Origin: Croceicoccus naphthovorans
GTDB lineage: Bacteria; Pseudomonadota; Alphaproteobacteria; Sphingomonadales; Sphingomonadaceae
Direction of reading: 5' to 3'
Assembly: GCF_001028705.1 (NCBI RefSeq)
Contig: NZ_CP011770.1
Coordinates: 2,049,501 to 2,113,500, forward strand
DNA length: 64,000 bases
Shown: positions 54,154-64,000 of the stretch, piece after piece
Numbering within the stretch: position 1 is the first letter of the stretch
Layout of the letters: every line of letters begins with the position of its first letter
Translations under genes and position numbers: made by a program
The notes under the pieces: generated by a model
What the model was told of the DNA's origin: nothing
Databases searched by the model: none
Seen by the model: the letters and a program-made list of their open reading frames with translations, nothing else

Positions 54154-54211
54154 AATGATCGATAAATAATATCTTGAAACTGGTGGCCCACACCGATACA
54201 GAACGATCATT
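54154..54211. promoter_or_regulatory. Operator-like inverted repeat in the TetR/oxidoreductase promoter
   Basis: AATGATCG at 54154-54161 and its complement CGATCATT at 54204-54211 frame the divergent promoter; GAACGATCATTC at 54201 is itself a dyad. Probable TetR binding sites. Confidence 0.55.
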
Positions 54212-54231
54212 CAATAATCAAGGAGTGTCCC

Positions 54232-55221
54232 ATGAGCCGCATCGTCCGTATCCACGAATATGGCGACGCCAGCGTCCTGAGGATTGAAGATGTGGCAGTG
54301 CCCGCGCCCGCGGCCGACGAAGTGCAGATCGCGGTGAAGGCGATAGGCATAAACCGCGCCGAGGTGATGTTCCGCAACCATGCCTACCTTCAGGAAGCCG
54401 AGTTCCCGAGTCGCCTTGGCTATGAGGCTGCCGGCACCGTCGTTACGGTCGGTGCGGACGTGACCGGGTTTGCTGAAGGCGAAGCCGTCAGCGTCATCCC
54501 CCCGCTCGATATCGCACGCTGGGGCACTTATGGCGAGGTCGCCAACGTGCCCGCCCGCCTCGTCGTCAAGCATCCGGCGGCGCTGTCGTTCGAGGAAGCG
54601 GCGGCCGTGTGGATGCAGTATGTCACCGCCTGGGGTGCACTGGTGGAGCAGGCGAAACTCGGCGAGGGCGATTTCGTCATCGTCACAGCTGCCTCCAGCA
54701 GCGTCGGCCTTGCGGCCTTCCAGATTGCGCGGATGGTCGGCGCGACGGTAATCGCGACGACGCGTACCGGCGCCAAGCGCCAGGCCTTGATCGATGCCGG
54801 TGCGCATCATGTCGTCGCGACCGGGGAAGAGGACCTGGTAGCGAGGGTGATGGAGATAACCGATGGTCAGGGTGCGCGCGTGGTGCTCGATCCGGTCGGA
54901 GGCCCGTCGTTCGAGCCGCTGACCGAGAGCATGGCACGCGGCGGCATCCTGCTCGAATATGGCGCGCTCAGCGGCGAACCGACGCCGTTCCCGTTGTTCT
55001 CCGTGCTGGGCAAGAGCCTCACGCTCAAGGGGTATCTCTACAGCGAGATCGTCTCGGACGATGCCGCCCTCGATCGCGCCAAGGCGTTCATCGTGGCGGG
55101 TCTGGAATCGGGCGCGCTCAAGCCGCGGATCGCGCGCACTTTCCCGCTCGACGCCATCCAGGACGCTCACCGCTTCCTCGAATCGAACGACCAGATCGGC
55201 AAGGTCGTCGTTACGGTCTGA
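54232..55221 (+). CDS. Zinc-independent MDR alcohol dehydrogenase/quinone oxidoreductase
   Basis: 329-aa medium-chain reductase of the QOR type. The NADPH motif VTAASSSVGLAAFQIA is present, GYEAAGTV near the start, and no structural zinc cysteines. It reduces quinones or enones. AAGGAG lies before ATG 54232. A stable hairpin follows the stop. With aldo/keto reductase and Old Yellow Enzyme nearby it fits an electrophile-detoxification set. Confidence 0.9.
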   Translation: MSRIVRIHEYGDASVLRIEDVAVPAPAADEVQIAVKAIGINRAEVMFRNHAYLQEAEFPSRLGYEAAGTVVTVGADVTGFAEGEAVSVIPPLDIARWGTYGEVANVPARLVVKHPAALSFEEAAAVWMQYVTAWGALVEQAKLGEGDFVIVTAASSSVGLAAFQIARMVGATVIATTRTGAKRQALIDAGAHHVVATGEEDLVARVMEITDGQGARVVLDPVGGPSFEPLTESMARGGILLEYGALSGEPTPFPLFSVLGKSLTLKGYLYSEIVSDDAALDRAKAFIVAGLESGALKPRIARTFPLDAIQDAHRFLESNDQIGKVVVTV

Positions 55222-55231
55222 CCGGCATACC

Positions 55232-55257
55232 GGGGGGGGTGAGCGATCACTCCCCCC
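55232..55257 (+). terminator. Terminator hairpin after the oxidoreductase
   Basis: 11-bp stem, GGGGGGGGTGA against TCACTCCCCCC (one G-T pair), with loop GCGA, starting 10 bp after the stop. Very stable but followed only by TTCCCC, so not a perfect T-tail. Confidence 0.75.
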
Positions 55258-55375
55258 TTCCCCAACGGAGGATCGGACCCTCGGCGCCCATGCCAGGGCT
55301 GCTCGTGGCGCAGGCTTGAGAGCATGACCGGAACCTCGCCCGATTGGAAAAACGCCCGGCTCCGTGCAGGATTGA

Positions 55376-55402
55376 AACTCCCCCCCTGTATAGTATGCTT
55401 CA
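55376..55402. promoter_or_regulatory. Probable FrmR operator
   Basis: CCCCCCCTGTATAGTATGC resembles FrmR/CsoR-type sites, which have a C/G-tract flanked by TATAG / TATAC-like arms. It lies 25-45 bp before the frmR start and could overlap its promoter. Confidence 0.6.
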
Positions 55403-55423
55403 GCGATTTCTCGGGAAAACGCG

Positions 55424-55714
55424 ATGCCACATTCATCAGAGGACAAGAAGCGAGCCATCACACGCTTGCGGCGTATCAAGGGTCAGGCGGACGCTCTGGA
55501 ACGCGCGATCGAAGCGGGGGCCGATTGCGCTCCCCTGCTGCAGCAAATTGTCGCCATGCGTGGTGCGACAAATGGACTGATGGCAGAAGTGATGCAGAGT
55601 CATCTCAGGGAAACATTCGGTGCGGGCGCAAATCGGGCCGTCGGAGGCGCAGGTGGCGATCACGATGACGGCGTGGAGGGCGTAATGAAGATTCTGCGTA
55701 CTTATCTTAAATGA
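55424..55714 (+). CDS. frmR: Formaldehyde-responsive repressor FrmR
   Basis: 96-aa all-helical CsoR/RcnR-family protein. DKKRAITRLRRIKGQADALERAIEAG, the sensing Cys35 in GADCAPLLQQ and Pro2 directly after the start Met match FrmR, in which formaldehyde links Pro2 and Cys35. In most genomes it is adjacent to frmA. Here frmA lies 6.7 kb away at 62458, separated by IS elements and other genes, and a related palindrome is found upstream of frmA. Confidence 0.9.
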   Translation: MPHSSEDKKRAITRLRRIKGQADALERAIEAGADCAPLLQQIVAMRGATNGLMAEVMQSHLRETFGAGANRAVGGAGGDHDDGVEGVMKILRTYLK

Positions 55715-55830
55715 CAATTTCAGGCTCATTTTCTTGCCCGTGTCCTCCCGCACTTAGGGTCCGGACCCAATAACAGGGTTTCCGCGTTTGCCCGGTTGTG
55801 ATTCACTGCCTCGTTGAGGAGGGCAGTGAG

Positions 55831-56256
55831 ATGGCTGATTTCTTTTGGTTTTCGGACGCGCAGTGGGCTCGGATTGAACCGTTTCTCCCGACCGATGTGC
55901 GCGGCAAGCCCCGAGTGGATGACCGCCGTGTGCTGAGCGGGATCGTCCACGCGCTTCGCTGCGGTGGCCGCTGGGCCGACTGTGCGGACGTCTACGGACC
56001 GAAGAAAACGCTCTATAATCGGTTCGTTCGCTGGTCCGAGCGCGGCATCTGGGAAGGCATCTTCAGCGCGCTTGCAGGAGCAGCAGAAGCCCCGGATCGG
56101 CTCTTCATCGATAGCAGTTGCATCAAGGTCCACCGCTGTGCAGGCGGCGGAAAAGGGGGGCCTTGGCTCATGGTATCGGCCGCACGAAAGGCGGACGAAA
56201 CACCAAGCTCCACGCCGTCTGTGACGAGAAGGGCCGCCCCTGCGTCCTGCTCCTGA
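55831..56256 (+). CDS. IS5-family transposase OrfA
   Basis: 141-aa frame from ATG 55831: FFWFSDAQWARIEPFLPTDVRGKPRVDDRRVLSG, WADCADVYGPKKTLYNRFVRW and catalytic Asp in LFIDSSCIKVHR. The real OrfA ends soon after the AAAAGGGGGG site; the remaining codons are out of the conserved frame. Confidence 0.85.
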   Translation: MADFFWFSDAQWARIEPFLPTDVRGKPRVDDRRVLSGIVHALRCGGRWADCADVYGPKKTLYNRFVRWSERGIWEGIFSALAGAAEAPDRLFIDSSCIKVHRCAGGGKGGPWLMVSAARKADETPSSTPSVTRRAAPASCS

Positions 56257-56585
56257 CGCCCGGAAACGTGCACGATTGCAAGGTCGCGCAGCTCTGCATC
56301 GAAGCGATGCCACCGTCTGCCGAACTCGTCGCCGACAAAGGCTATGACAGTCAGGCCCTACGCGAATGGCTGGTCGAACGCGGCACTGAGCCCGTCATTC
56401 CGCCGCGCAAGAACCGTAAGATCCAGTACGATTACGACCGCGCGATCTACAGGCAACGCAACGTCATTGAACGTATGTTCTGCCGCTTCAAAGACTGGCG
56501 CCGCATCGCAACCCGCTTCGATCGCAACGTCAGAAACTTCATGAGCGCCGTCAGCCTCGCCGCTGCCGTCATCTGGTGGCTGTAA
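56118..56585 (+). CDS. IS5-family transposase OrfB
   Basis: Conserved from about 56170: TKGGRNTKLHAVCDEKGRP, LVADKGYDSQALREWL (Asp), RNVIERMFCRFKDWRRIATRFDRN (Glu) and an intact end AAVIWWL. Produced by frameshift from OrfA. Confidence 0.88.
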   Translation: MHQGPPLCRRRKRGALAHGIGRTKGGRNTKLHAVCDEKGRPCVLLLTPGNVHDCKVAQLCIEAMPPSAELVADKGYDSQALREWLVERGTEPVIPPRKNRKIQYDYDRAIYRQRNVIERMFCRFKDWRRIATRFDRNVRNFMSAVSLAAAVIWWL

Positions 56586-56600
56586 TGAGTCCGGACCCTA

Positions 56601-57641
56601 GAGCCGTGCCCGGTCACGTAGCGACGGCCAAGTCGGTATCGTAGCCGGCGGCAGCAAGGGAGTTGCGGCACCCATCTGCCGTGAAGCGAGCCAAAGCCTG
56701 CCGGATGGCGTGCCACAGATCAGGGACGGTGCGGGCCGCCGCTGTCCGGAGCAGAGCCTTCAGCTTGGCGAAGATCTGCTCGATGGGATTGAAGTCCGGG
56801 CTGTAGGGCGGGAGGTAGAGCAGCCTCGCCCCGGCGTCCTCGATGGTCTCACGCACACCTGCCACCTTGTGGGCCTGCAGGTTGTCGAGGATGACGGTGT
56901 CACCGGGCTTGAGCGCGGGCACAAGCGTGTCGGCGACGTAGGCCCGGAAGCGTGCGCCGTTGGTGGCGCCGTCGAACAGGGAAGTGGCGCACAGGCCATC
57001 CCTGCGCAGGGCGGCAGTGATCGTGGTGGTCTTGTAGTGCCCGTGCGGGACAGCCAGCCGGCAGCGCTCGCCTCGCGGAGCCCGACCGTAGCGGCATGCC
57101 ATGTTGGTGGCCGCGGCAGTCTCGTCGAGGAAAACCAGCCTGTCGGGATCGAGGCCGTCCTGGTTCTCGAACCAAGCCTCGCGGGCTGCCCTTACGTCCT
57201 CGCGCGCCTGCTCGGCGGCGTGGATCGCCCCTTTTTACGGGTGATGCCACGCCGGGCGAAGAAGCGGGATAGGCTGCTCGTGCTGGTCTGCAGGCCGCGC
57301 TCGGTCAAAGCGTCACGCAGTTCGCGCAGAAAGATCGCCGGCCGCGCCTCGTAGATCGTCAGGATCAGGTCGGCCTGCGCCTCGATCCGGTGCGAGGCAT
57401 GATCGCCGCCCGACGGCTTGGGCGCAAGCTGTCCCTCCTGGCGAAACCGATCCGACCAGCGGCTGGCGCTGGAAACGCTGACCCCAAACCGGGCTGCAGC
57501 CTGATGACAGGACGCGACCGCGGCTACGGCCGACACGACACGCTCGCGTAAATCGACGGACAAAGGTGAAGGCATCGCCATCCTCCTTCACCCCTCAACG
57601 TCCCGACCCTCCAGCCGTCCCAAACCGCTCGGGCACGGCTC
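56601..57641 (-). mobile_element. Complete IS630-family element
   Basis: 1041 bp with inverted ends GAGCCGTGCCCG at both tips and TA target duplications (56599-56600, 57642-57643). Its transposase is in two frames joined at CGTAAAAAGGGG. The right TA forms part of the stop codon of the GlxA-type regulator. Confidence 0.9.
56614..57581 (-). CDS. IS630-family transposase (two frames, programmed frameshift)
   Basis: N-terminal HTH part 57192-57581 (LSVDLRERVVSAVAAVASCHQAAARFGVSVSSASRW, LTERGLQTSTSSLSRFFARRGITRKKG). The C-terminal DDE part ends at 56614 (MACRYGRAPRGERC, DTVILDNLQAHKV, LLYLPPYSPDFNPIEQIFAKLKALLR). The frames meet at the A5G4 run near 57234, a normal slippage site in this family. 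Both parts look intact, so the element may be active. Confidence 0.88.
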
Positions 57642-58621
57642 TAATCCTGCACTCCTAAATGGTTCGTCCGGCGAATTTCTGAGGCGGTGCGGCCAGTCTT
57701 ACGACGTAGCAGAGTGCGGAGAGTGGCTGCATTATCATAGCCGGTGCGGGCTGCGATCTCATCCATTCCCAATTTGGTCGTCCTCAGGAGATAAGCCGCT
57801 CGTTCAACGCGCAGGCTCTGGAAATAAGACAATGGAGAGCGGCCCAGCACCGTATTGATTCTGCGGGACAGAGTTCGTTCACTTGTCCCGACAAAGGCCG
57901 CGGCCTGCTCCAAGGAAAAGCCCGTATCGAGGTTTTCACGCGCCCACTTCTCGAAGAGCATCACCAGGTGGTCGGCGTGGCGCAAATGATCCGGGATGGC
58001 ATAGGTGGCTTGAGGCGAGCGAGGATCGAGCATTAGGTAGCGAGCGACGGTGTCGGCCAGTTCGGGGCTCCGCTGACGAACGAACCAGAGCGCCAAATCG
58101 AAATGTGCAAGCACCGCGCCTGCGGTAACGACCCTGTCGTTACCCACCAGCGCACGGCTGTCATCGAGTGCAACGCTGGGATACCGGGCTCTAAAGAAAG
58201 GTGCGAGCCACCAACTGGTGGCGGCCTCTTGTTTGTCTAACAATCCCGTCTCGGCGAGGACGAATGTCCCCGTACAAGCAGCAGCGATAGTCGCACCATT
58301 TGCCTGCCAGGTTCGCAATAGTTCGACAGCTCGCTTTACATCGGGACGAGCAAGGGCGTCGGCAATGCCTTCCTCCGTCTTCGCTCCCAATGCCGGCACG
58401 AAGACAAAGCCGGGAGTCGGGAGGGCGTCGGCCCGAACCGTAGGGATTGCGAGGCCGTGCGCTGTATGTGTTGCGCGACGAATGCTGGAAACCGACGAGT
58501 TCAAACTTTCACGCAAGGCGGGGGGCGCCAAGTCGCGCGCCGTCGCTAAGGTGTCCTGAAACGCCGCAAGCCCAGTATCGAACACCCCATCAAGCGCTAA
58601 AATTGTCGTAGCTGTGCTCAT
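57641..58621 (-). CDS. GlxA-type transcriptional regulator (DJ-1/PfpI + AraC)
   Basis: 326 aa. The N-terminal DJ-1/PfpI-like domain has IAAACTGTFVLAETGLLD with the Cys nucleophile elbow and TSWWLAPFF. The C-terminal AraC double HTH is SLEQAAAFVGTSERTLSRRINTVLGRSPLSYFQSLRVERAAYLL...TKLGMDEIAARTGYDNAATLRTLLRRKTG. I use ATG 58621 (MSTATTILALDG); earlier codons are unlike the family. It is divergent from the secreted protein at 58727, a likely target. The stop codon touches the IS630 end but the protein looks complete. Confidence 0.9.
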   Translation of the reverse strand: MSTATTILALDGVFDTGLAAFQDTLATARDLAPPALRESLNSSVSSIRRATHTAHGLAIPTVRADALPTPGFVFVPALGAKTEEGIADALARPDVKRAVELLRTWQANGATIAAACTGTFVLAETGLLDKQEAATSWWLAPFFRARYPSVALDDSRALVGNDRVVTAGAVLAHFDLALWFVRQRSPELADTVARYLMLDPRSPQATYAIPDHLRHADHLVMLFEKWARENLDTGFSLEQAAAFVGTSERTLSRRINTVLGRSPLSYFQSLRVERAAYLLRTTKLGMDEIAARTGYDNAATLRTLLRRKTGRTASEIRRTNHLGVQD

Positions 58622-58726
58622 GGCGAGAATGGTATCAGGTTTGTCAATTCTGCCAAGCGCTAACGCTCCGCTGCGATGATAGTCTAGCGACGCGGCCGAC
58701 GATGGCGCGATCAAATAGGGAAGAAA

Positions 58727-59149
58727 ATGAGGACCATTAAAGTGTTCCTGCTCACGGCGGCCCTCGTTGTCGCCACCGGCGCGACAAGCGCAATGGCGGA
58801 TACGACAGGCAGCTCGAAGTCAACCCAACCACACCCAAAGATGGAGACGATGAAGATGACACATATGGGCTTATTCGTGCGGCTCGACGCCAAGCCTGGC
58901 AAAGAAGCGGCTTTGGAAAAGTTTCTGAAGGACGCGCTGCCGTTGGCACAAGCCGAAACGGGTACTCCGGTCTGGTATGCTGTAAAGTTCGGACCAAGCA
59001 GTTTCGCGATCTTTGACGCCTTTCAGAATGATGGCGACAGAACCGCACATCTCAACGGTCCGATCGCGGCAGCACTCATGCAGAACGCCGATGAGCTTCT
59101 GGCCACGCCGCCGGTCATCGAGCGCTGGGATGTTCTCGCGGTCAAGTAA
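58727..59149 (+). CDS. Secreted antibiotic-biosynthesis-monooxygenase-fold protein
   Basis: 140 aa with a signal peptide (KVFLLTAALVVATGATSAMA) and one ABM/YgiN-like ferredoxin-fold domain (GLFVRLDAKPGKEAALEKFLKDALPLAQAETGTPVWYAVKFGPSSFAIFDAF, written here as two family-like blocks around the centre). Family members act on quinols, heme or small aldehydes, or simply bind them. The export signal is unusual for YgiN itself. 106 bp from the divergent GlxA-type regulator. Confidence 0.82.
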   Translation: MRTIKVFLLTAALVVATGATSAMADTTGSSKSTQPHPKMETMKMTHMGLFVRLDAKPGKEAALEKFLKDALPLAQAETGTPVWYAVKFGPSSFAIFDAFQNDGDRTAHLNGPIAAALMQNADELLATPPVIERWDVLAVK

Positions 59150-59300
59150 GCTAGACAGAGCGGTATGTGGCATCGCTGCGACCGCTCTGCCGCCATCGTC
59201 GTGGTGAGTTTCTTCTTCCACGTAAGCGATGTCGCGCTAGTCTAGAAGCCAGCCCCTGCTGCCTTCTCTGGTTTGAGATCCTCGTTAGGATACCTCTTGT

Positions 59301-59341
59301 ATACTGGCAGGGAGTATGATAAACATACTCCCTGCCAGTAT
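59301..59341. promoter_or_regulatory. Perfect 18-bp palindrome upstream of frmA copy 1
   Basis: ATACTGGCAGGGAGTATG (59301-59318), five-base spacer, then its exact complement to 59341. GGGAGTAT arms resemble the G-tract plus TATA arms of FrmR sites. The matching copy at 62341-62381 is imperfect. Confidence 0.75.
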
Positions 59342-59417
59342 GAGAGGGTCGACGAATTTGCGCTGACGCAACGGCCTCGCGCCAGCAATCAGTTTAGTCC
59401 AACGAGGGTATCCCAAC

Positions 59418-60941
<1,524 letters not shown>

Positions 60942-61053
60942 GAAAGTAGGCCACGAAGCGGCGGCCCCTTGGCCGGCCACGCCGCCGGATGATATCTTCA
61001 TGGGCTCGCCAGGAAACAAGCCAACTATCCACTCACTCCAACGAGACAAAGTC

Positions 61054-61449
61054 ATGGTCACACTCAAAGATGCCAAGCGGATTATCGAAGCAGCGGAAAA
61101 GAAGGCCAAGGAAATCGGCCAGCCGATGAACATCGCCGTCGCCGACGGCGGCGGCAACATCGTCGCCCACGTCCGCATGGACAAAGCCTGGATCGGCTCG
61201 ATCGACATCTCGCAAAAGAAGGCCTTCACCTCGCGGGCCTTCGACATCGCCACCAAGGACCTCGCCACCCACAGTCAATCGGGCGGCCAGTTCTTCGGCA
61301 TCCACGCCTCGAATGGCGGCAAGATCATGATCTTCGCCGGCGGCATCCCGCTCAAGAAGAACGGCGAAGTAGTCGGAGCAATCGGCGTCTCCGGCGGCAG
61401 CGGCGAACAAGACCATGCCGTCGCCGAAGCCGGCGCCGCGGCGTTCTAG
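61054..61449 (+). CDS. GlcG/HbpS-like (heme-binding fold) protein
   Basis: 131 aa of the GlcG/HbpS family (Haem_degrading fold). MVTLKDAKRIIEAAEKKAKE, MNIAVADGGGNIVAHVRMD, GGIPLKKNGEVVGAIGVSGGS. I chose ATG 61054; the open frame upstream to 60877 overlaps the OYE gene and is not conserved. Function in detoxification operons is not established; relatives bind heme or corrinoid-like ligands. An IS5 element begins in its TAG stop codon, which is preserved. Confidence 0.82.
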   Translation: MVTLKDAKRIIEAAEKKAKEIGQPMNIAVADGGGNIVAHVRMDKAWIGSIDISQKKAFTSRAFDIATKDLATHSQSGGQFFGIHASNGGKIMIFAGGIPLKKNGEVVGAIGVSGGSGEQDHAVAEAGAAAF

Positions 61450-61508
61450 GGTCAGGACCCATTGATATGAGCGTCGCGATCTGGTTCAGGCTCCGCGAGG
61501 AGACCGGG

Positions 61509-61856
61509 ATGAGCGACCTGTTTTGGCTAACGGATGAGCAGATGGAGCGGCTGCGGCCGTTCTTTCCGAAGAGCCACGGCAAGCCTCGAGTGGATGACCG
61601 GCGGGTGCTGAGCGGCATCGTGTTCGTCAACCGCAACGGGCTGCGCTGGCGCGATGCTCCTGGCGCGTACGGCCCGCACAAGACGCTGTACAACCGCTGG
61701 AAGCGCTGGGGTGAGGCAGGCGTGTTCACGCGCATCATGGAAGGTCTGGCTGCGGTGGGTGCCGAACCCAAAACGGTGATGAGCGACGCGACCTACCTGA
61801 AGGCGCACCGCACGGCATCGAGCCTGCGGGTAAAAAGGGGGATCTCGGCCGCCTGA
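61509..61856 (+). CDS. IS5-family transposase OrfA (copy C)
   Basis: 115 aa. MSDLFWLTDEQMERLRPFFP differs from copy A's N-terminus (LSEAQMRRIEPYFPLSHG), while the rest is nearly identical, so the copies may be recombinants. The catalytic stretch reads VMSDATYLKAHRT (Ser for Ile before Asp). Ends at the slippery AAAAAGGGGG. Confidence 0.88.
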   Translation: MSDLFWLTDEQMERLRPFFPKSHGKPRVDDRRVLSGIVFVNRNGLRWRDAPGAYGPHKTLYNRWKRWGEAGVFTRIMEGLAAVGAEPKTVMSDATYLKAHRTASSLRVKRGISAA

Positions 61857-62266
61857 TCGGACGCACGAAAGGCGGCATAAACACCAAGCTCCATGCCGTC
61901 GCCGACGCGAACGTTCGCCCCTTGAGCTTCTTCATGACCGCCGGTCAGGTCACCGACTACACCGGTGCGGCCGCGCTGCTGGATGACCTGCCAAAAGCGC
62001 AGTGGCTGCTCGGCGACCGCGGCTACGACGCCGACTGGTTCAGGGACGCTCTTCAGGCCAAGGGCATCCAGCCTTGCATCCCAGGCCGCAGGTCGCGCAA
62101 CGAGCCCGTCCGGTACGATAAGCGCCGCTATCGGCGCGGCAGCCGCATCGAGATCATGTTCGGCCGCCTCAAAGACTGCCGCCGCGTCGCCACCCGCTAC
62201 GATCGCTGCCCTACGGCCTTCTTCTCCGCCATCGCCCTCGCTGCCACCGTCATCTTCTGGCTGTGA
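61841..62266 (+). CDS. IS5-family transposase OrfB (copy C)
   Basis: Frame entered by slippage: KGGINTKLHAVADANVRPLSFF (the Met of other copies is Ile, ATA, so it has no own ATG here until 61934), LLGDRGYDADWFRDAL, RIEIMFGRLKDCRRVATRYDRC, and full end FFSAIALAATVIFWL. Needs fusion to OrfA. Confidence 0.85.
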   Translation, partial: DLGRLIGRTKGGINTKLHAVADANVRPLSFFMTAGQVTDYTGAAALLDDLPKAQWLLGDRGYDADWFRDALQAKGIQPCIPGRRSRNEPVRYDKRRYRRGSRIEIMFGRLKDCRRVATRYDRCPTAFFSAIALAATVIFWL

Positions 62267-62340
62267 TCAACGAGCCCTGACCCTAGAAGCCAGCCCTGCT
62301 GCCTTCTCTGGTTTGAGATCCTCGTTAGGATACCTCTTGT

Positions 62341-62381
62341 ATACTGCTAGGGAGTATGAGAAAGATACTCCCAGCCAGTAT
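62341..62381. promoter_or_regulatory. Imperfect palindrome upstream of intact frmA
   Basis: ATACTGCTAGGGAGTATG (62341-62358) and GATACTCCCAGCCAGTAT (62364-62381) pair with a few mismatches. Same position relative to frmA as the perfect palindrome of copy 1. Probable repressor site (FrmR candidate). Confidence 0.65.
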
Positions 62382-62406
62382 GAGAATGTCGATGAATTTG
62401 CGCTGA

Positions 62407-63567
<1,161 letters not shown>

Positions 63568-63572
63568 CCCGC

Positions 63573-63643
63573 CGATCCGAAGCGGCGCGAGGCGCTCGGA
63601 TCGACAACTCGGCCGTCATCATGGCCCGACCCCGGCCATGATG
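63573..63643 (+). terminator. Two hairpins after frmA
   Basis: First: CGATCCGA (63573) against TCGGATCG (63596-63603). Second: a perfect 10-bp stem CATCATGGCC / GGCCATGATG with a seven-base loop (63617-63643). There is no T-run, so termination is likely but not certain. Confidence 0.6.
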
Positions 63644-64000
63644 AAGCGCGCTCTGGCAAATGGGCAACGCGTCGCGATGCGGTAACAAGCGCCGAAGTGC
63701 GGTCGTTACATGCCGATAGCGGCACAGACCAAGGCCGCCTGTCCCAGGCGCTTACCAGCGGAGTGTGTGTGGCCTCGTCGCGCGACCCAACGGGAAAATG
63801 GTTTTGTCGTAACCTTTGTCCAGTGCTGGAAAATATTTCAACGGTGCCGAACATCGGGCCAGCCTGGCCGTTGGATGTATTGAGTCGGAAATGCATTCAT
63901 CGGTTACCCGACCGTAATGAACCACAGGCCGCACGGGCGGATATGGCAGGAAGACTGAATTGAAGGACAAGGATAGACACGCGACGACGCCGGCCTCCGA
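63644..64000. other. Right edge, no gene recognised
   Basis: About 360 bp without a convincing frame; the last 40 bases (GAATTGAAGGACAAGG) look like the approach to a gene beyond the window. Confidence 0.5.

Larger units (their letters stand above)
55757..56598 (+). mobile_element. IS5-family element (third type)
   Basis: 842 bp with ends GGGTCCGGACCCAATAA / GGGTCCGGACTCATTAC and TA on both sides (55755-55756, 56599-56600). The TA on the right is also the left target of the neighbouring IS630. Two frames joined at a GGAAAAGGGGGG slippery site. Confidence 0.9.
61449..62283 (+). mobile_element. IS5-family element, copy C
   Basis: 835 bp, same type as copies at 22.4 and 32.4 kb, with ends GGGTCAGGACC / GGGTCAGGGCT and TA at each side (61447-61448, 62284-62285). 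The C-terminal reading frame is intact here. It separates the GlcG-like gene from frmA; removing it would leave the two 1 kb apart. Confidence 0.92.

Noticed and set aside
54211-55479. 422-codon minus-strand frame opposite the quinone oxidoreductase
   Set aside because: No family motifs; the plus-strand gene has an RBS, cofactor motif and terminator.

Overview
The window looks like an accessory region (catabolic plasmid or genomic island) of a sphingomonad-type alphaproteobacterium, such as Sphingobium, Novosphingobium or Sphingomonas. The evidence is the high GC content, two large TonB-dependent receptors with sphingomonad-style plug motifs, PAH-type dioxygenase genes in scattered operons, and a very high density of insertion sequences. 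No replication or conjugation gene is visible, so the replicon type is inferred.

Region 1 (1-10.9 kb, plus strand) is a lower meta-cleavage module. It holds two HpaI-like class II aldolases, a succinate-semialdehyde dehydrogenase and an HpaH-like hydratase, followed by a flavin monooxygenase, a TonB receptor, an SDR, a dienelactone hydrolase fused to a SnoaL-like domain, and a ring-cleavage/glyoxalase-fold gene cut off by an IS630 remnant. Region 2 (10.9-13.6 kb) is a pile of IS630, IS5, IS3 and IS21 pieces around one complete IS3-family element.

Region 3 (13.6-28.0 kb, minus strand) encodes most of a naphthalene-like to gentisate route: ring-hydroxylating dioxygenase alpha and beta, dihydrodiol dehydrogenase remnant, extradiol dioxygenase, chromene-carboxylate isomerase, hydratase-aldolase, salicylaldehyde dehydrogenase remnant, and a salicylate-5-hydroxylase-type oxygenase (small and large subunit, reductase, Rieske ferredoxin), plus an FAH-family hydrolase and a TonB receptor. 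The set is decaying: one dehydrogenase is reduced to 137 bp, the aldehyde dehydrogenase has lost its catalytic core, the hydroxylase large subunit has an in-frame amber codon, and two genes end inside IS sequence. A LysR gene (30 kb) was probably the divergent regulator and is now separated from the operon by an IS1380 element.

Region 4 (30.9-36 kb) holds a second IS3 copy, hybrid IS5/IS3 debris, and truncated MalT-like, SRAP and integrase genes. Region 5 (36-40.7 kb) has two toxin-antitoxin modules (Phd/VapC and DUF1778/GNAT) interleaved with two related P4-type integrases, one with a stop before the catalytic tyrosine. Region 6 (41-44.2 kb) is a second SDR plus DLH-SnoaL plus VOC cassette with a TetR regulator and a long operator palindrome.

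Region 7 (44.2-52.1 kb) is nested mobile DNA: IS66 carrying an IS110-family element (with a noncoding end that could encode a guide RNA), an IS21 carrying an IS200-type element, a truncated integrase, tandem decamers and a split tRNA-Lys 3' half that together look like an attachment site. Region 8 (52.6-64 kb) looks more like host sequence: aldo/keto reductase, TetR, quinone oxidoreductase, FrmR, GlxA-type regulator, a secreted monooxygenase-fold protein, Old Yellow Enzyme, GlcG/HbpS-like protein and formaldehyde dehydrogenase FrmA. It is broken up by three more IS elements and a partial duplication of the frmA 5' end. Its theme is detoxification of aldehydes and electrophiles.
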